From NCBI GenBank assembly GCA_012960035.1, contig DUBZ01000061.1, positions 124,001 through 188,000 of the forward strand: 64,000 bases of DNA, given 5' to 3'. Origin of the DNA: Myxococcales bacterium. Its GTDB lineage: Bacteria; Myxococcota_A; UBA9160; UBA4427. A program made the translations under genes and the position numbers. Each line of letters starts with the position of its first letter. Positions within the stretch are counted from its first letter, which is position 1. Under the pieces are notes generated by a model that worked only from the letters and a program-made list of their open reading frames with translations, had not been told where the DNA came from and did no database searches. Below are positions 17,812-26,851 of the stretch, piece after piece.

Positions 17812-18572
17812 TGTCTGGGGATGCTTCGAACCTGGCTCTGCTGATCGCCGTGATTGGCTGTGACGGATCGGGGAAAACGAGCGTGAGTCAGGAAATAGTC
17901 CGCTGTATTGCCGAGAATGGTCCGGTCGAAGCCGCTCATCTAGGCAAACAGTCAGGCAATATCGGTCGTGTCATCGCGCAGCTCCCGATTGTGGGTCCAA
18001 CCCTGGACCGGCTGATCGTGCGGAAAACCGACGACACCCGTGCGGAGCGCTCCCGAAAGAATCCCGGGTTCCTTACGGCGCTCGTCATCTGCGCGTTTTC
18101 ACTTCGACGACTACTACGCTTTCGGCGGATGATGGCCCTCCGACGTCAGGGTCGGATCATCGTCACGGATCGCTACCCACAACTCGAAGTTGCGGGAGCC
18201 TATGATGGTCCCGATCTGTCTGTGACGGCCACTGGGAGTGCGCTTGTGCGCTGGTTGGCGCTGCGCGAGCGGGCGGCCTTCGAGTGGATGACCAGCTTTC
18301 CGCCGGGGCTGGTCTTGCGTCTCAATGTCGATCTCGACGTTGCATGCGCCCGAAAACTCGATCATCGGCGTGAATTATTGGCTGCAAAGGTCGCGGCCAC
18401 GCCGCTATTGAAGTTTGGCGGAGCGCCGATCGTGGAAATCGATGCCAACCAGCCACTCGACGAGGTCGTGGCCGCCGCTCAAACTGCCGTGAGGCGGGTA
18501 TTGCTCGAGCGAGGCCTTTCGCCGCCGTCGACAGATTCCATCAGTAGGGCTCCAGATTCGATTCCGGTTTGA
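17811..18572 (+). CDS. Thymidylate-kinase-like P-loop protein, copy C
   Basis: Third paralogue, 253 residues, ATG at 17811 overlapping the stop of the methyltransferase gene. Walker A GCDGSGKTS, then HLGKQSGNIGRVIAQLPIVG, IIVTDRYPQLEVAG, RLNVDLDVACARKLDH and ATPLLKFGGAPIVEIDANQP. It is closest to copy B. The KPDH motif is KLDH here. The C-terminus has about 20 extra polar residues. It overlaps the start of copy D by four bases. Its placement in a coupled run with a flippase and a lipid-type methyltransferase argues for envelope precursor metabolism rather than dTTP supply. Confidence 0.78.
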   Translation: MSGDASNLALLIAVIGCDGSGKTSVSQEIVRCIAENGPVEAAHLGKQSGNIGRVIAQLPIVGPTLDRLIVRKTDDTRAERSRKNPGFLTALVICAFSLRRLLRFRRMMALRRQGRIIVTDRYPQLEVAGAYDGPDLSVTATGSALVRWLALRERAAFEWMTSFPPGLVLRLNVDLDVACARKLDHRRELLAAKVAATPLLKFGGAPIVEIDANQPLDEVVAAAQTAVRRVLLERGLSPPSTDSISRAPDSIPV

Positions 18573-19315
18573 GACCTGAGACGAGTTCTTCAGGGCGCCG
18601 GATTCTTTCAGGCGTGGTCGCGGTGGTTGGCTGCGACGGTGCGGGCAAGTCGCGTCTGAGCACAGACCTTGCGACTGAACTGCAGGACGTTGGCCCGATC
18701 GAATTTATCTATCTAGGACAATCTTCCGGCAATATAGCCGAGTGGATCCGAGGGATTCCGCTGGTTGGGCCATTCGTTGGTCGTTATTTGGGGCGTCGAG
18801 CAGAGCGAACGCATAGCAAGGCGAAGTCCCCTGATGCGGCGGCTGCGATCGTGATTTTCATGCTCTCATTGTGGCGGGCGTACAAGTTCAGGCGCATGCT
18901 CGAGCTCGATCGGCGGGGTGCTGCCGTGATCACGGATCGTTATCCGCAGGCAGAGGTTCAGGGCTTTTACTTCGACGGCCCGGGGTTGAATGGAGAACTA
19001 GCGCAAGGCAAGTTCGTGCGAGGGTTGGCTGCACTCGAGTTGCGATTGTATCAGTGGATGGCCACGCATGTGCCTGCGGTCGTGATCCGATTGAATGTGG
19101 ATGCCGATACCGCGCACGCGCGAAAGCCCGATCATAAGCTTTCAATGCTTCGCGAAAAAATTGCTGTCATTCCCGGCCTGACGTTCAACGGCGCGAAAAT
19201 TCTTGATCTCGATGGTCGTACTTCCTATCCGGGCGTTCTCGAGGCAGCTCTGCAATCGGCGAGGGGTATCCATCGCGCCAAATCGTCTGCCCAGAATCAG
19301 TCGCCTTCTCGCTGA
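18569..19315 (+). CDS. Thymidylate-kinase-like P-loop protein, copy D
   Basis: Fourth paralogue, 248 residues, from a TTG at 18569 that overlaps the stop of copy C. Walker A is GCDGAGKS, followed by YLGQSSGNIAEWIRGIPLVG, AVITDRYPQAEVQG, FDGPGLNGEL and RLNVDADTAHARKPDH. It pairs with copy A in having the DGPGL insert and KIxxIPxLxFNGAKI-type ending. The start is uncertain (a GTG inside GVVAVVG is possible). Its 3' end overlaps the convergent LptF-LptG gene by 19 bases. Confidence 0.75.
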   Translation: MRPETSSSGRRILSGVVAVVGCDGAGKSRLSTDLATELQDVGPIEFIYLGQSSGNIAEWIRGIPLVGPFVGRYLGRRAERTHSKAKSPDAAAAIVIFMLSLWRAYKFRRMLELDRRGAAVITDRYPQAEVQGFYFDGPGLNGELAQGKFVRGLAALELRLYQWMATHVPAVVIRLNVDADTAHARKPDHKLSMLREKIAVIPGLTFNGAKILDLDGRTSYPGVLEAALQSARGIHRAKSSAQNQSPSR

Positions 19316-21579
19316 GCTATCCGGTTTCGCCAAGCCATCCAGCCGAGGGAAGCACTTGCGATCAGGATCGGTGCCCAGCCTCCGAGCCACGGGGGGAAGA
19401 CGCCCGCCCGGCCGAAGGACGCGAAGGCGCCAGCGGTCAGCGTATAGCCAACGGCGAGTGCTCCAGAAAAAACAAGTGTTAGTGCCGAGCTCGGAAAGGG
19501 CGGTCCGGCCACCGCAAAGATCATAATCAAGGCGGGTAGGAGCAGGCAGGCCAAAGGCGTTGCGAGTTTCATATGCAGCGCGACTTCGAAATTGATCGTG
19601 GAATCGCCCGCTGAGCTGAATTCGCGAATGAGTTCCCGCACTTCCGCGACCGAAAAACTCTTGAGGTCAAGGGCATCCGTGGGAACGTCGCCCAAGCCCG
19701 CATGCAGGTCTGGGGCAATGCGTTGAGGCTTTCCGTCCTCGGAGACTTCGACCGCGCTCGCATCCCACAATCGCCATTTTCCGTCTCCGGCGTAGAGGGC
19801 GGAGCCTGCATCGGTGCGGCTTTTTGGTAGACCGTCTGAGCCGAGCTGGTAAACGACGATTCCGTCTGCCGCTCCGAGGCTTTTATCCAAGCTTGCGAGT
19901 TGATAGACAGTGCGGCCATGCGCGCCCCAAACGGCGCTGCGTTTCGTGTCAATTTCTTTGATGTCGCGTTGTTTGATCAAGTCGGCCAGTTCATTCGTAC
20001 GTGGAACGATCTGATCATTGAGTAAGAACGAGACCGGTGTCATGACGAGACAGACCAGTAGGGCGGGCCGCAGCGCCTGCGAAGCTGAAATTCCGCAGCT
20101 GCGCATGCCGACTAATTCACCCTGCAGCGTGAGCTGACTGATCGTGAGTGCCATCGCGACTAACAATCCCATGGGTATGACCCGTGATACGAGTAGAGGA
20201 ATGCGCATGGAGTAGAAGCGCAGAAATTCACCGGGAGTCGCCGCGTGCCGCGCGAACCACTGGAGTCGCTCGAGAATGTCGACCAATAAGTAGGCTGAGA
20301 CGATCACTGCAAAGCAAAGTAGGGCGAGCTGAAGGAATCGCCCAGACACATAACGAGGAAGGGCCCAGCGTCTGGCCTGAACGATGCGATTTGATCCCCG
20401 GCGTGCAAGCGCGCTGAGGCGCCTCAGGAATTCACTGAGTATGAATGAATCTTCTACGGGCCAGGGTCTTGCGAGGCGTCGATTGAGCACGAGGACCGTC
20501 AGAAGCAGGACGGCGTTGGGAAGCCAAGCAGCCAAGATGACGAGTTCGGGCGCGCGCTGTGTGATGCCCTCTACGAGCTGGACTAGTCCGTAATACGCGA
20601 CCGTTACGGCTAGGCCTCGCATCGCGCCGTCTGAGCGCGACGCTCGTTGGCGTCCCAGAGCAAGTGGCACCGCGAGCGCAGCGAAGAGTCCGGCAGAGAC
20701 TGGAAGCACGCCTCTTCTGTGAAGCTCCGAACGAGCGTCGCGGCCTTCTTGATCTCCTGGCGGATTCCGTATTTCCGCAAGCAAGTCGGTGAACGACATT
20801 CCGGCGAGCCTGTCTTCCAGGGAGAGTTGATCGAAGTCGCTCGCTCGCGGCAGTGTCGCACGCATCTCTTCGAAGCGGATTGACCTGACCGATGATTCCC
20901 CATTCAAGAGCAACGCGCCGTGATGTAAAGCGACCTCTAATTCGCCTTCGGGCGTCGCTTCGACTTCGGCAGTCGTGGCGAAAACGGTCTCGCCGATGGA
21001 TGGAATCCACAACACGACCCGCTCCAGCACCTGGCCGGTGCTGGATATCTCGCGCGCCTCTAACTTCCAGTCTTCGAATCGGCTAACAACGCCTGGCTGG
21101 ATTTCCGCGGCTGGATTGATCTCGGAGATTTCGAGAAAGGCTTGATCGAGCCCTCGATGCGCCCAGGGCGCGACGACAATGGTTAGGATCAGCGCCACGG
21201 TGGCCGCGCTAACGCCGAAGAAGGCAACCGGAACAATCAGTCTGCGTGGCTCGATGCCAAGCGCGGACAGGACGAGGATCTCGAGGTCATTGGCCAGTCT
21301 GCCAAGCCCGACCAGCGTGCCGATCAGCACGGCGAAGGGCAACATTTGACTCATCAGGGTGAGAGCTTGAAATAGAACGATGCGAACAATGCGCGCTAGT
21401 CCAGCGCCCCGATTGATCACCAGTTCGCTGTAGCCCGTGAAATCTTTCGTCACGATGACGATGGTGAATCCAAAGAGCGCAAGACAAGTCGGCAGAAGCA
21501 ATTCCATCGCCATGTAGCGGCGGAGGATCGCCCTGGGTCGGTTGGGAATCGAGTCTTGAGTATTGAGAGAATCGGTCAC
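19297..21579 (-). CDS. Fused LptF-LptG lipopolysaccharide export permease
   Basis: Inner-membrane part of the Lpt ABC exporter that extracts LPS and passes it to LptC/A. The protein has 760 residues, twice the normal length, with two complete YjgP/YjgQ units. The first (about 1-375) has helices around MELLLPTCLALFGFTIVIVT and SQMLPFAVLIGTLVGLGRL, with the coupling segment 'NDLEILVLSALGIEP'. The second (about 400-760) has SRVIPMGLLVAMALTISQLT, 'QGELVGMRSCGISASQAL' and a C-terminal helix bundle. Each contains a periplasmic beta-jellyroll-like stretch in the middle. Start is GTG at 21579. LptB, LptC and LptA are not in this window. Such fusions occur in some delta-lineages, so this is unusual but not unique. 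Confidence 0.88.
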   Translation of the reverse strand: MTDSLNTQDSIPNRPRAILRRYMAMELLLPTCLALFGFTIVIVTKDFTGYSELVINRGAGLARIVRIVLFQALTLMSQMLPFAVLIGTLVGLGRLANDLEILVLSALGIEPRRLIVPVAFFGVSAATVALILTIVVAPWAHRGLDQAFLEISEINPAAEIQPGVVSRFEDWKLEAREISSTGQVLERVVLWIPSIGETVFATTAEVEATPEGELEVALHHGALLLNGESSVRSIRFEEMRATLPRASDFDQLSLEDRLAGMSFTDLLAEIRNPPGDQEGRDARSELHRRGVLPVSAGLFAALAVPLALGRQRASRSDGAMRGLAVTVAYYGLVQLVEGITQRAPELVILAAWLPNAVLLLTVLVLNRRLARPWPVEDSFILSEFLRRLSALARRGSNRIVQARRWALPRYVSGRFLQLALLCFAVIVSAYLLVDILERLQWFARHAATPGEFLRFYSMRIPLLVSRVIPMGLLVAMALTISQLTLQGELVGMRSCGISASQALRPALLVCLVMTPVSFLLNDQIVPRTNELADLIKQRDIKEIDTKRSAVWGAHGRTVYQLASLDKSLGAADGIVVYQLGSDGLPKSRTDAGSALYAGDGKWRLWDASAVEVSEDGKPQRIAPDLHAGLGDVPTDALDLKSFSVAEVRELIREFSSAGDSTINFEVALHMKLATPLACLLLPALIMIFAVAGPPFPSSALTLVFSGALAVGYTLTAGAFASFGRAGVFPPWLGGWAPILIASASLGWMAWRNRIAQREGD

Positions 21580-21671
21580 AGATCGGCTTATCAGGCTAGA
21601 GTTCTAGGCGGCTTTCTATTGACAAATTCTTGCGCGGCGTTGACACGAAGAATCCTTACCGAAAGAAGCGG

Positions 21672-21965
21672 TCAGGCACGAACGAAATGTATGACTTGCT
21701 CGGCTGTCAGTGTAATGCTTCGCTCGGCGTTCGGCTGCCAAAGCTCGCCGTCAACAGTGAAGCCGCAGTTCATCCTTAGCTCGACATGCTGGACGTTTCG
21801 ACTCGTGTAGCCGGCCTCTGGTGTCACCCAGTTCGCCGGAATGCCACGTAGAATACCAATAGCAGCCCTTCCAAAACTCGCTGTTGGCGCGGCAAGCGAA
21901 GTGAATCGCACGCCACCTGGCCCCTGGAACGCCTTCGGCCCAGTTTCGGTGACTCGCATTGTCAA
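21672..21965 (-). pseudogene. C-terminal remnant resembling a diacylglycerol/lipid kinase (YegS/DAGK)
   Basis: About 97 residues ending in MNCGFTVDGELWQPNAERSI followed by TLTAEQVIHFVRA. The 'CGFTxDGEL...LxVRFVRA' ending is seen at the C-terminus of DAGK-catalytic-domain proteins. The catalytic N-terminal domain (GGDGT) is not found upstream in any frame, so this is a truncated copy. It may start at a TTG at 21965 but is unlikely to fold alone. Confidence 0.4.
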
Positions 21966-22510
21966 AGGAGTTGTGGTTGAGCGCGCTGGTCTCCGTCCGT
22001 TCCATGCCCGTAGCGGACTCTGAACACGCGCCGAGGCTCGACGCGTTCGGCGATTAGGCCTAAACGAAGAATCGCTCTGTGATGGGGTGCATCTTACTCA
22101 ACCGCGATTCCCAGAGGACGAGAAGCCGTTGATAGGTCACACCCGGATGTACTCGCGCATCACTTTCTGGAATGCGTCTCTCAAAGGTCGTAGGTTCTGA
22201 AGGACGCCCAGGCGAACGTTTCAGCGCAACATAGACGATTGTTGCCACAGTGAGAGGTTTGGCCATCAGCTCGCAGGGGGAGACGGAATGGAAATTAAGC
22301 TTCGCTTGGCCTTCCACGGGTGTTCCTAATGTGTACTCGTTTCATTACGTCGACCTCGATCTGGGCTAGGACTTCGCGGAGGGAAGGGTTCTCGAGATCG
22401 CGAGCGAGACCCGAATCGATCAGGCGATCGTTTAATTCTGAGGCACGTATGATGAGTGGTCTGAATTGGCTCTGGGCTAGCCTGTCGGCTCCGGTTGGAG
22501 CGAGGGGCGG
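21966..22510. other. No clear gene
   Basis: Short minus-strand frames at 22060-22317 and 22295-22669 contain a helical, protein-like stretch (DLENPSLREVLAQIEVDVMK) but no family signature; the second overlaps the next real gene. They may be the eroded front of something. The last bases include GGAG-type sites for the gene at 22511. Confidence 0.35.
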
Positions 22511-23218
22511 ATGAAAATCGGAATCCGAGCGATCGCTCTCAAGCATTACCTCGTAAGCGTTGTGGTGTTCCTGTTGGTCGGGGGATTGGTCGCCGAGCTG
22601 GCTCCGGTCATCTGGCCTCTGCAAACAGCAGAACTCCCCCTTGGTTTTCTCAGCCTGAGCGTCGAACAAAATCTGCCGACCTGGTTTTCGTCGATACTGA
22701 TCTTTTTTTGTGCGCTCCTAATCGCAGCCATCTCGTTCGCTCAAGACGGGCACGGTGCAGAGCACTGGCGTCATTGGCGTGGGCTCGCCTGCGTGTTTGT
22801 GTACATCTCTCTCGATGAGGCAGTGGAATTGCACGAAGAGTTGAATCTGCTCCTCGACACGGATGGGATATTTCACTTCGGCTGGACGATTCCATTTGGC
22901 GTTCTGGTGATTGCTCTATCGATCATCTATTGGCGCTTTCTGTGGCAATTACCGACCAAGACTCGTCGGCGTTTCATCCTGGCGGGAACGCTGTACGTGG
23001 GTGGGGCGCTCGGCGTCGAACTGCCGCTCGGCTATTGGACGGACCTGCACGGTGACGAGAATCTGACCTATGCGTTGATCGATTGGGTAGAGGAGTCGAT
23101 GGAGATCTGTGGCATGTCCGTCTTTGCGTGGGCGCTCGCGAATTTTCTTGCGAGCGGCGGTCAAGGAGTTCAGATCGTCGGAGTCTCGTCCGAGCCGAAT
23201 TCGTCGGAGTCGTTTTAG
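22511..23218 (+). CDS. Conserved-type multi-pass membrane protein, function unknown
   Basis: About 235 residues with six hydrophobic segments (about residues 11-33, 55-75, 88-102, 120-142, 152-172, 198-214). After the third segment comes YISLDEAVELHEELN, an acidic 'SLDE-x2-xHE' motif typical of a group of uncharacterised bacterial membrane proteins; the Asp, Glu and His could bind metal or a headgroup. A second acidic cluster (LIDWVEESMEICGM) precedes the last helix. Start ATG follows GGGGCGG. It stands alone between degraded DNA and the PEP-CTERM gene. I cannot name a function. Confidence 0.7.
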   Translation: MKIGIRAIALKHYLVSVVVFLLVGGLVAELAPVIWPLQTAELPLGFLSLSVEQNLPTWFSSILIFFCALLIAAISFAQDGHGAEHWRHWRGLACVFVYISLDEAVELHEELNLLLDTDGIFHFGWTIPFGVLVIALSIIYWRFLWQLPTKTRRRFILAGTLYVGGALGVELPLGYWTDLHGDENLTYALIDWVEESMEICGMSVFAWALANFLASGGQGVQIVGVSSEPNSSESF

Positions 23219-23709
23219 AGGAGCTGGACCGACACCCGTCAAGCCGACTCGAGTCGCCGCGAATCGAGTTGCCGCAGCTGGTGGAGCCATTCGAAGTCAT
23301 TGGTGGAGCCGATTGGCGTCCCGATCGCTTGCGTCCCGCGGGTGTGAATTCCGAATTTTGATTGCCTCGGAGGCATTGTGGTCCAATGGAGTTAGAGGCT
23401 CGATTGGGTGGTGGTTGATTGCGCCAACAGCGCCTCGAGCAAATGCGTTTTGCGACGGCAATATTCATCGAAAACAGCAGATTTGAGGCAACAGTCGCGG
23501 AGATCCTGTGATTGTTATCGGATAATTGTGGTTCGGACCCAGAAAATGCTTCACATTCTCTTTGGATTATGACAGTCTAATTACTCCCGCGAAGTCTGAA
23601 TGACACGAGTAGTGTAATTGGAGATCCTGGGATGCGGTTGTCAGTGATGTGGGTCGGTTTGCGGATGCAGTCCAATAATGAAGTCGGCACGGTCGATCAG
23701 GGTGTCAAA
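23219..23709. promoter_or_regulatory. Upstream region of the PEP-CTERM gene
   Basis: About 490 bases without a gene. The last 120 bases are more AT-rich than the surroundings (TTGTTATCGGATAATTG near 23510; TCTTTGGATTATGACAG near 23558), as expected of a promoter, but I could not fix -35 and -10 boxes. The frame of the next gene is open from 23632, but the first 26 codons lack signal-peptide character. Confidence 0.35.
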
Positions 23710-24414
23710 ATGGGAAGGCTGAGCAGCCTGGTTGCGGGATTGCTCCTGCTGGCGGCGACAGCGGGAGCCGCGCCGATCGAGACGGCCTACACCTTGGACG
23801 GTCAAGTTGGTCCGGTGACATACACGGGTGGCTCCGTCACCTTGGATCCTGTCCTCAGTGGTGGGCCCGATCCATTCCTGAACGTCAGCAACATAAACAT
23901 TGAATGTCTTGACGGTAGCTGTGACATCGAGACCCAGGATTGGGTGCTCTTCGAGGTCAGCGTGGTGTCGGGGAATGTCGGCGAAGTTGGCTTGACGCTG
24001 CTGGATTCCTTCGCATCAGGACTCAACGCGCTTGGCATTGGTTATCTGCTCGGTGGTGGTCCCATCCAGGACGGCGGTGGCGCGACCGATTTGTATTCTG
24101 GCAACATTATTGACCCCGATCTGCCGATCTTCAACTTCGAGGCGAACGGCGGCGGAGCAGGGGTTACGGGAACGAGCCTCGTTCTGTTCGTCGCCTACGG
24201 CGACGGTCTGCTTCCCCATACGCCGACGAATTTTGGCGCATTCGGTGATGGTGCAGTCAGCTTCATGATCGCGCCATTCGGCGGGGCTGGTATTCAGAGT
24301 GGCCAGGGCAATTTCACAACTCCGATCGACGTCATCCCGGAGCCCACGACTGGGCTCTTGATGGGACTTGGCTTGGCGATGCTAGGCGTTCACGCCAGGC
24401 GCCGACGGGGATAA
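23710..24414 (+). CDS. PEP-CTERM sorting-domain protein
   Basis: Exported protein of about 234 residues that exosortase/EpsH should process and place at the surface or in an exopolysaccharide matrix. It begins with a signal peptide (MGRLSSLVAGLLLLAATAGA). The body is Gly/Asp-rich and low in charge. It ends with IPEPTTGLLMGLGLAMLGVH followed by ARRRRG: the PEP motif, one membrane helix and an Arg cluster. The ATG at 23710 is chosen because it sits directly before the signal peptide. No exosortase gene is in this window. The mature part is not recognised. Confidence 0.88.
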   Translation: MGRLSSLVAGLLLLAATAGAAPIETAYTLDGQVGPVTYTGGSVTLDPVLSGGPDPFLNVSNINIECLDGSCDIETQDWVLFEVSVVSGNVGEVGLTLLDSFASGLNALGIGYLLGGGPIQDGGGATDLYSGNIIDPDLPIFNFEANGGGAGVTGTSLVLFVAYGDGLLPHTPTNFGAFGDGAVSFMIAPFGGAGIQSGQGNFTTPIDVIPEPTTGLLMGLGLAMLGVHARRRRG

Positions 24415-24483
24415 TTCCCCCGCTTCGCGTCTGCGAAATTCGACTTTTTGATTAGGGTCCCTTCCCTTGGGCAGGGGCGGCTT

Positions 24484-24499
24484 AGGAATGGAACTTGCG
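24484..24499 (+). promoter_or_regulatory. Possible sigma-54-type promoter element
   Basis: AGGAATGGAACTTGCG keeps the invariant GG-N10-GC spacing and the TTGC box of sigma-54 promoters, about 105 bases before the ATG at 24605. The -24 box is poor. PEP-CTERM genes in some species are under PrsK/PrsR/RpoN control, which makes this worth noting only as a weak candidate. Confidence 0.25.
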
Positions 24500-24604
24500 C
24501 GGTATTCACGGGTCAGCTGTGTGGCTGGTGCGAGAATCGGCCATCGCTTATGTCGGCTGGTACCAGCGGTCAGTGGTAGGAGTCGAGGCTAGGAGAAGCT
24601 GGAT

Positions 24605-26788
24605 ATGAAATTCAAACTCACAATGCTCATGCGTCTCGTCTCCATGGCGTGCGTGGCAGCGTTGACTTGGGCCAGTTTGGCTCAGGCAGACATCGTGGCT
24701 TCCGGTAGTCAGGGATTTACGGAGCCGAATGGCTTCTATGACGGCGTGAAGAGCTTCACTGTGTACACCGATGACGATGTCGCCAATCCCATGCCAGGGG
24801 CTCCCGGCGAATTCACGTATCTCTATACGATTACCAACGATCCCGGTTCATTCATCGGCATTGTTGGCTTCAATCTCGATGCGCCGATCGGTAGTGTCGT
24901 CAGTGCCGGCCATCTCGATGATTCAGATTTGGCGACTCCCCCACCCGCAGTGCTGATTAACAACAATAACGGTGTCGTTCGCTGGGATTGGTTGGATCCG
25001 AATCTCATCAATCCAGGCCAGACGGCGGACACGCTTTACGTCATCTCGACTTATACCCCGGGATCTCTCACCGATACGATTTACAGCATCGAGGGGAACT
25101 TTGCCTTCGACGTGGAGGCCACTTGTGTTGGTCCGCTGGATCCACCGGTCGAGACTTGCATCCTCGACATCGCCAAAGAAGGCTGTGTGGTTCAGCCCCC
25201 TTCTCCGCCCGGGGATGCCTGTGAGGGCAAGGTCACCTGTTTTGAATTCCAGTACACGGGACTTGGCTGTGACGCGAGTTCGAATCTTCAGGACCCGAAG
25301 AAGACTCTGTGCATCGGAGATGCGGCCCTGACTGCTCCCGTCGACATTGTCGTGACGGGCAACAAACATCGGAAGAAGAAGAAGCGCGGATGGCGGGGCC
25401 GCAAGTCGTCAAAGGAAAAGGGTAAGAAGCGCAAGAGTCGCAAGAATTTTGCGTCGTTCCAAGACGTTTCGCTCGGCGATGTCCACGAAGTCTGTGCCAG
25501 CGACGCGGGCAAGAAGAACCTTGGTTCGAGTACAAAGGTCAAGATCAAGACGGCCAACGGGAGCTTCTACGAGGTACTCGAGCTGGACAAATTCCACACC
25601 TCGTGTTCCCAGCCATTTGGTCCCGGTATGCAGTTCGGCAGCCTCCTCATCACGTCGGTGACCTCCACCAAGGGCGGCACTGTCGTCCTCGAAGAGGATC
25701 CACCGGACGAAATGTGTGTGACCGAGATTGACCAGACCGAACCTCCGCACTGCGTTGGTAAGGTCACCTCACTCACGCTTCGTTACGAAGGTGGTGACTG
25801 TTCGGGAAGCATGAATTCGCAAGGTCCGGGCAAGACCGGTTGCACCGATTTTTCGGCCGCAGGGACCTATCCGGTGCGCGTGATCGTAAGCGACGGTGCT
25901 GCAGCACCGCCCTCGACGACTGCCTACGTGGACGTCGAACCGATTTCGATCGGTGATCTCATTACGATCAACGCATCAGCGGCCGGTCATAGTCAGCTCA
26001 AGTCCGTGACCGGATGGTGGCTGAAGGATGCGGGAGACGACACTCTGCGAAGTGACGGATTTTTCCATACATCCTGTTCGCAGGCGGTGAATCTCGGTGA
26101 CCAATTCGGTCCGCTGCAGGTCTACTCGATCACGTCGACGGGTGGTGGAACGGTCTCCCTCGAGCATCAGGTGGATTACACCTACGCGGTGACGAATCCG
26201 AACGCCAGCGACGCGACGAATGTCAGCGTCAATGACGATCTGCTCGGTAATATCACGAGCGGACAGTCGATTCCGGCCGGAGCAACTGTGGTCTACACCG
26301 CGTCATCGGCTGTCTCGCAAGAGACGACGAACATCGCCACCGTTACTGGAGACGTAAACGGTCAGATGTGCGAACCCGCGACCAGCGTTGTGACCATCAC
26401 GGTCGTGGAGCCGCCGCCGACCGGTACGATCTGTGCCTCGAAGATTGCGGCCATGCGATTGCTCTATACGGGTCCGAATATTCTCGGGGCTCATGTCGAG
26501 ATCGTGCCGAAAACGTTCCCATTGGATTCGGTCAGCTATGACCTCGATCTGATCGGGGGCGTGACCGAACTGACGCTGCCGGCCGAGAACGGCTTCAGTG
26601 TCGACTCCACGGTGCATGGCGTGACGGATCTCGGATCCAAGGTGAAGATCTTCATCGATGGTACTCTGGAAGAGATCCACACGAGTTGTTCGGCGCCCTT
26701 CGAGACCGGTAAGCCAGCTCCCCTGAACAATCCAAAGGGTGCTCCATCGCCCAATTGGACGGTCGTCGAGTTCACACAAAAGAACTAA
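24605..26788 (+). CDS. Large exported repeat protein with Lys/Arg-rich insertion
   Basis: Secreted protein of 727 residues with a signal peptide (residues 1-29, ending AQA-D). Three homologous modules are visible at about 207-360, 377-515 and 610-727. Each starts 'K-x-L-x-Y-x-G', has paired Cys, and ends in HTSCSQPFGPGMQFG, HTSCSQAVNLGDQFG or HTSCSAPFETG. Between modules 2 and 3 lies a DUF11-like Ig-type stretch ('YAVTNPNASDATNVSVNDD'). Module 1 carries an extreme basic insertion at residues 254-281, almost only Lys, Arg, Gly and Ser. AGGAGAAG precedes the ATG. There is no C-terminal PEP-CTERM signal. Surface or matrix role inferred; I do not know a characterised homologue. Confidence 0.8.
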   Translation: MKFKLTMLMRLVSMACVAALTWASLAQADIVASGSQGFTEPNGFYDGVKSFTVYTDDDVANPMPGAPGEFTYLYTITNDPGSFIGIVGFNLDAPIGSVVSAGHLDDSDLATPPPAVLINNNNGVVRWDWLDPNLINPGQTADTLYVISTYTPGSLTDTIYSIEGNFAFDVEATCVGPLDPPVETCILDIAKEGCVVQPPSPPGDACEGKVTCFEFQYTGLGCDASSNLQDPKKTLCIGDAALTAPVDIVVTGNKHRKKKKRGWRGRKSSKEKGKKRKSRKNFASFQDVSLGDVHEVCASDAGKKNLGSSTKVKIKTANGSFYEVLELDKFHTSCSQPFGPGMQFGSLLITSVTSTKGGTVVLEEDPPDEMCVTEIDQTEPPHCVGKVTSLTLRYEGGDCSGSMNSQGPGKTGCTDFSAAGTYPVRVIVSDGAAAPPSTTAYVDVEPISIGDLITINASAAGHSQLKSVTGWWLKDAGDDTLRSDGFFHTSCSQAVNLGDQFGPLQVYSITSTGGGTVSLEHQVDYTYAVTNPNASDATNVSVNDDLLGNITSGQSIPAGATVVYTASSAVSQETTNIATVTGDVNGQMCEPATSVVTITVVEPPPTGTICASKIAAMRLLYTGPNILGAHVEIVPKTFPLDSVSYDLDLIGGVTELTLPAENGFSVDSTVHGVTDLGSKVKIFIDGTLEEIHTSCSAPFETGKPAPLNNPKGAPSPNWTVVEFTQKN

Positions 26789-26811
26789 CGACCAGAGTTC
26801 AGTACGAAGAA

Positions 26812-26851
26812 AGCGGCCCCTCATCCGACTTGGATGTGGGGCCGTCTTTTT
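26812..26851 (+). terminator. Rho-independent terminator after the repeat-protein gene
   Basis: CGGCCCC and GGGGCCG pair, extended inward by TCATCC against GGATGT (one weak pair), around a GACTT loop; TCTTTTT follows at once. It lies 24 bases after the stop codon at 26788. Confidence 0.85.

Noticed and set aside
22295-22669. Minus-strand frame with a helical stretch
   Set aside because: Overlaps a well-supported membrane protein and lacks a signature.
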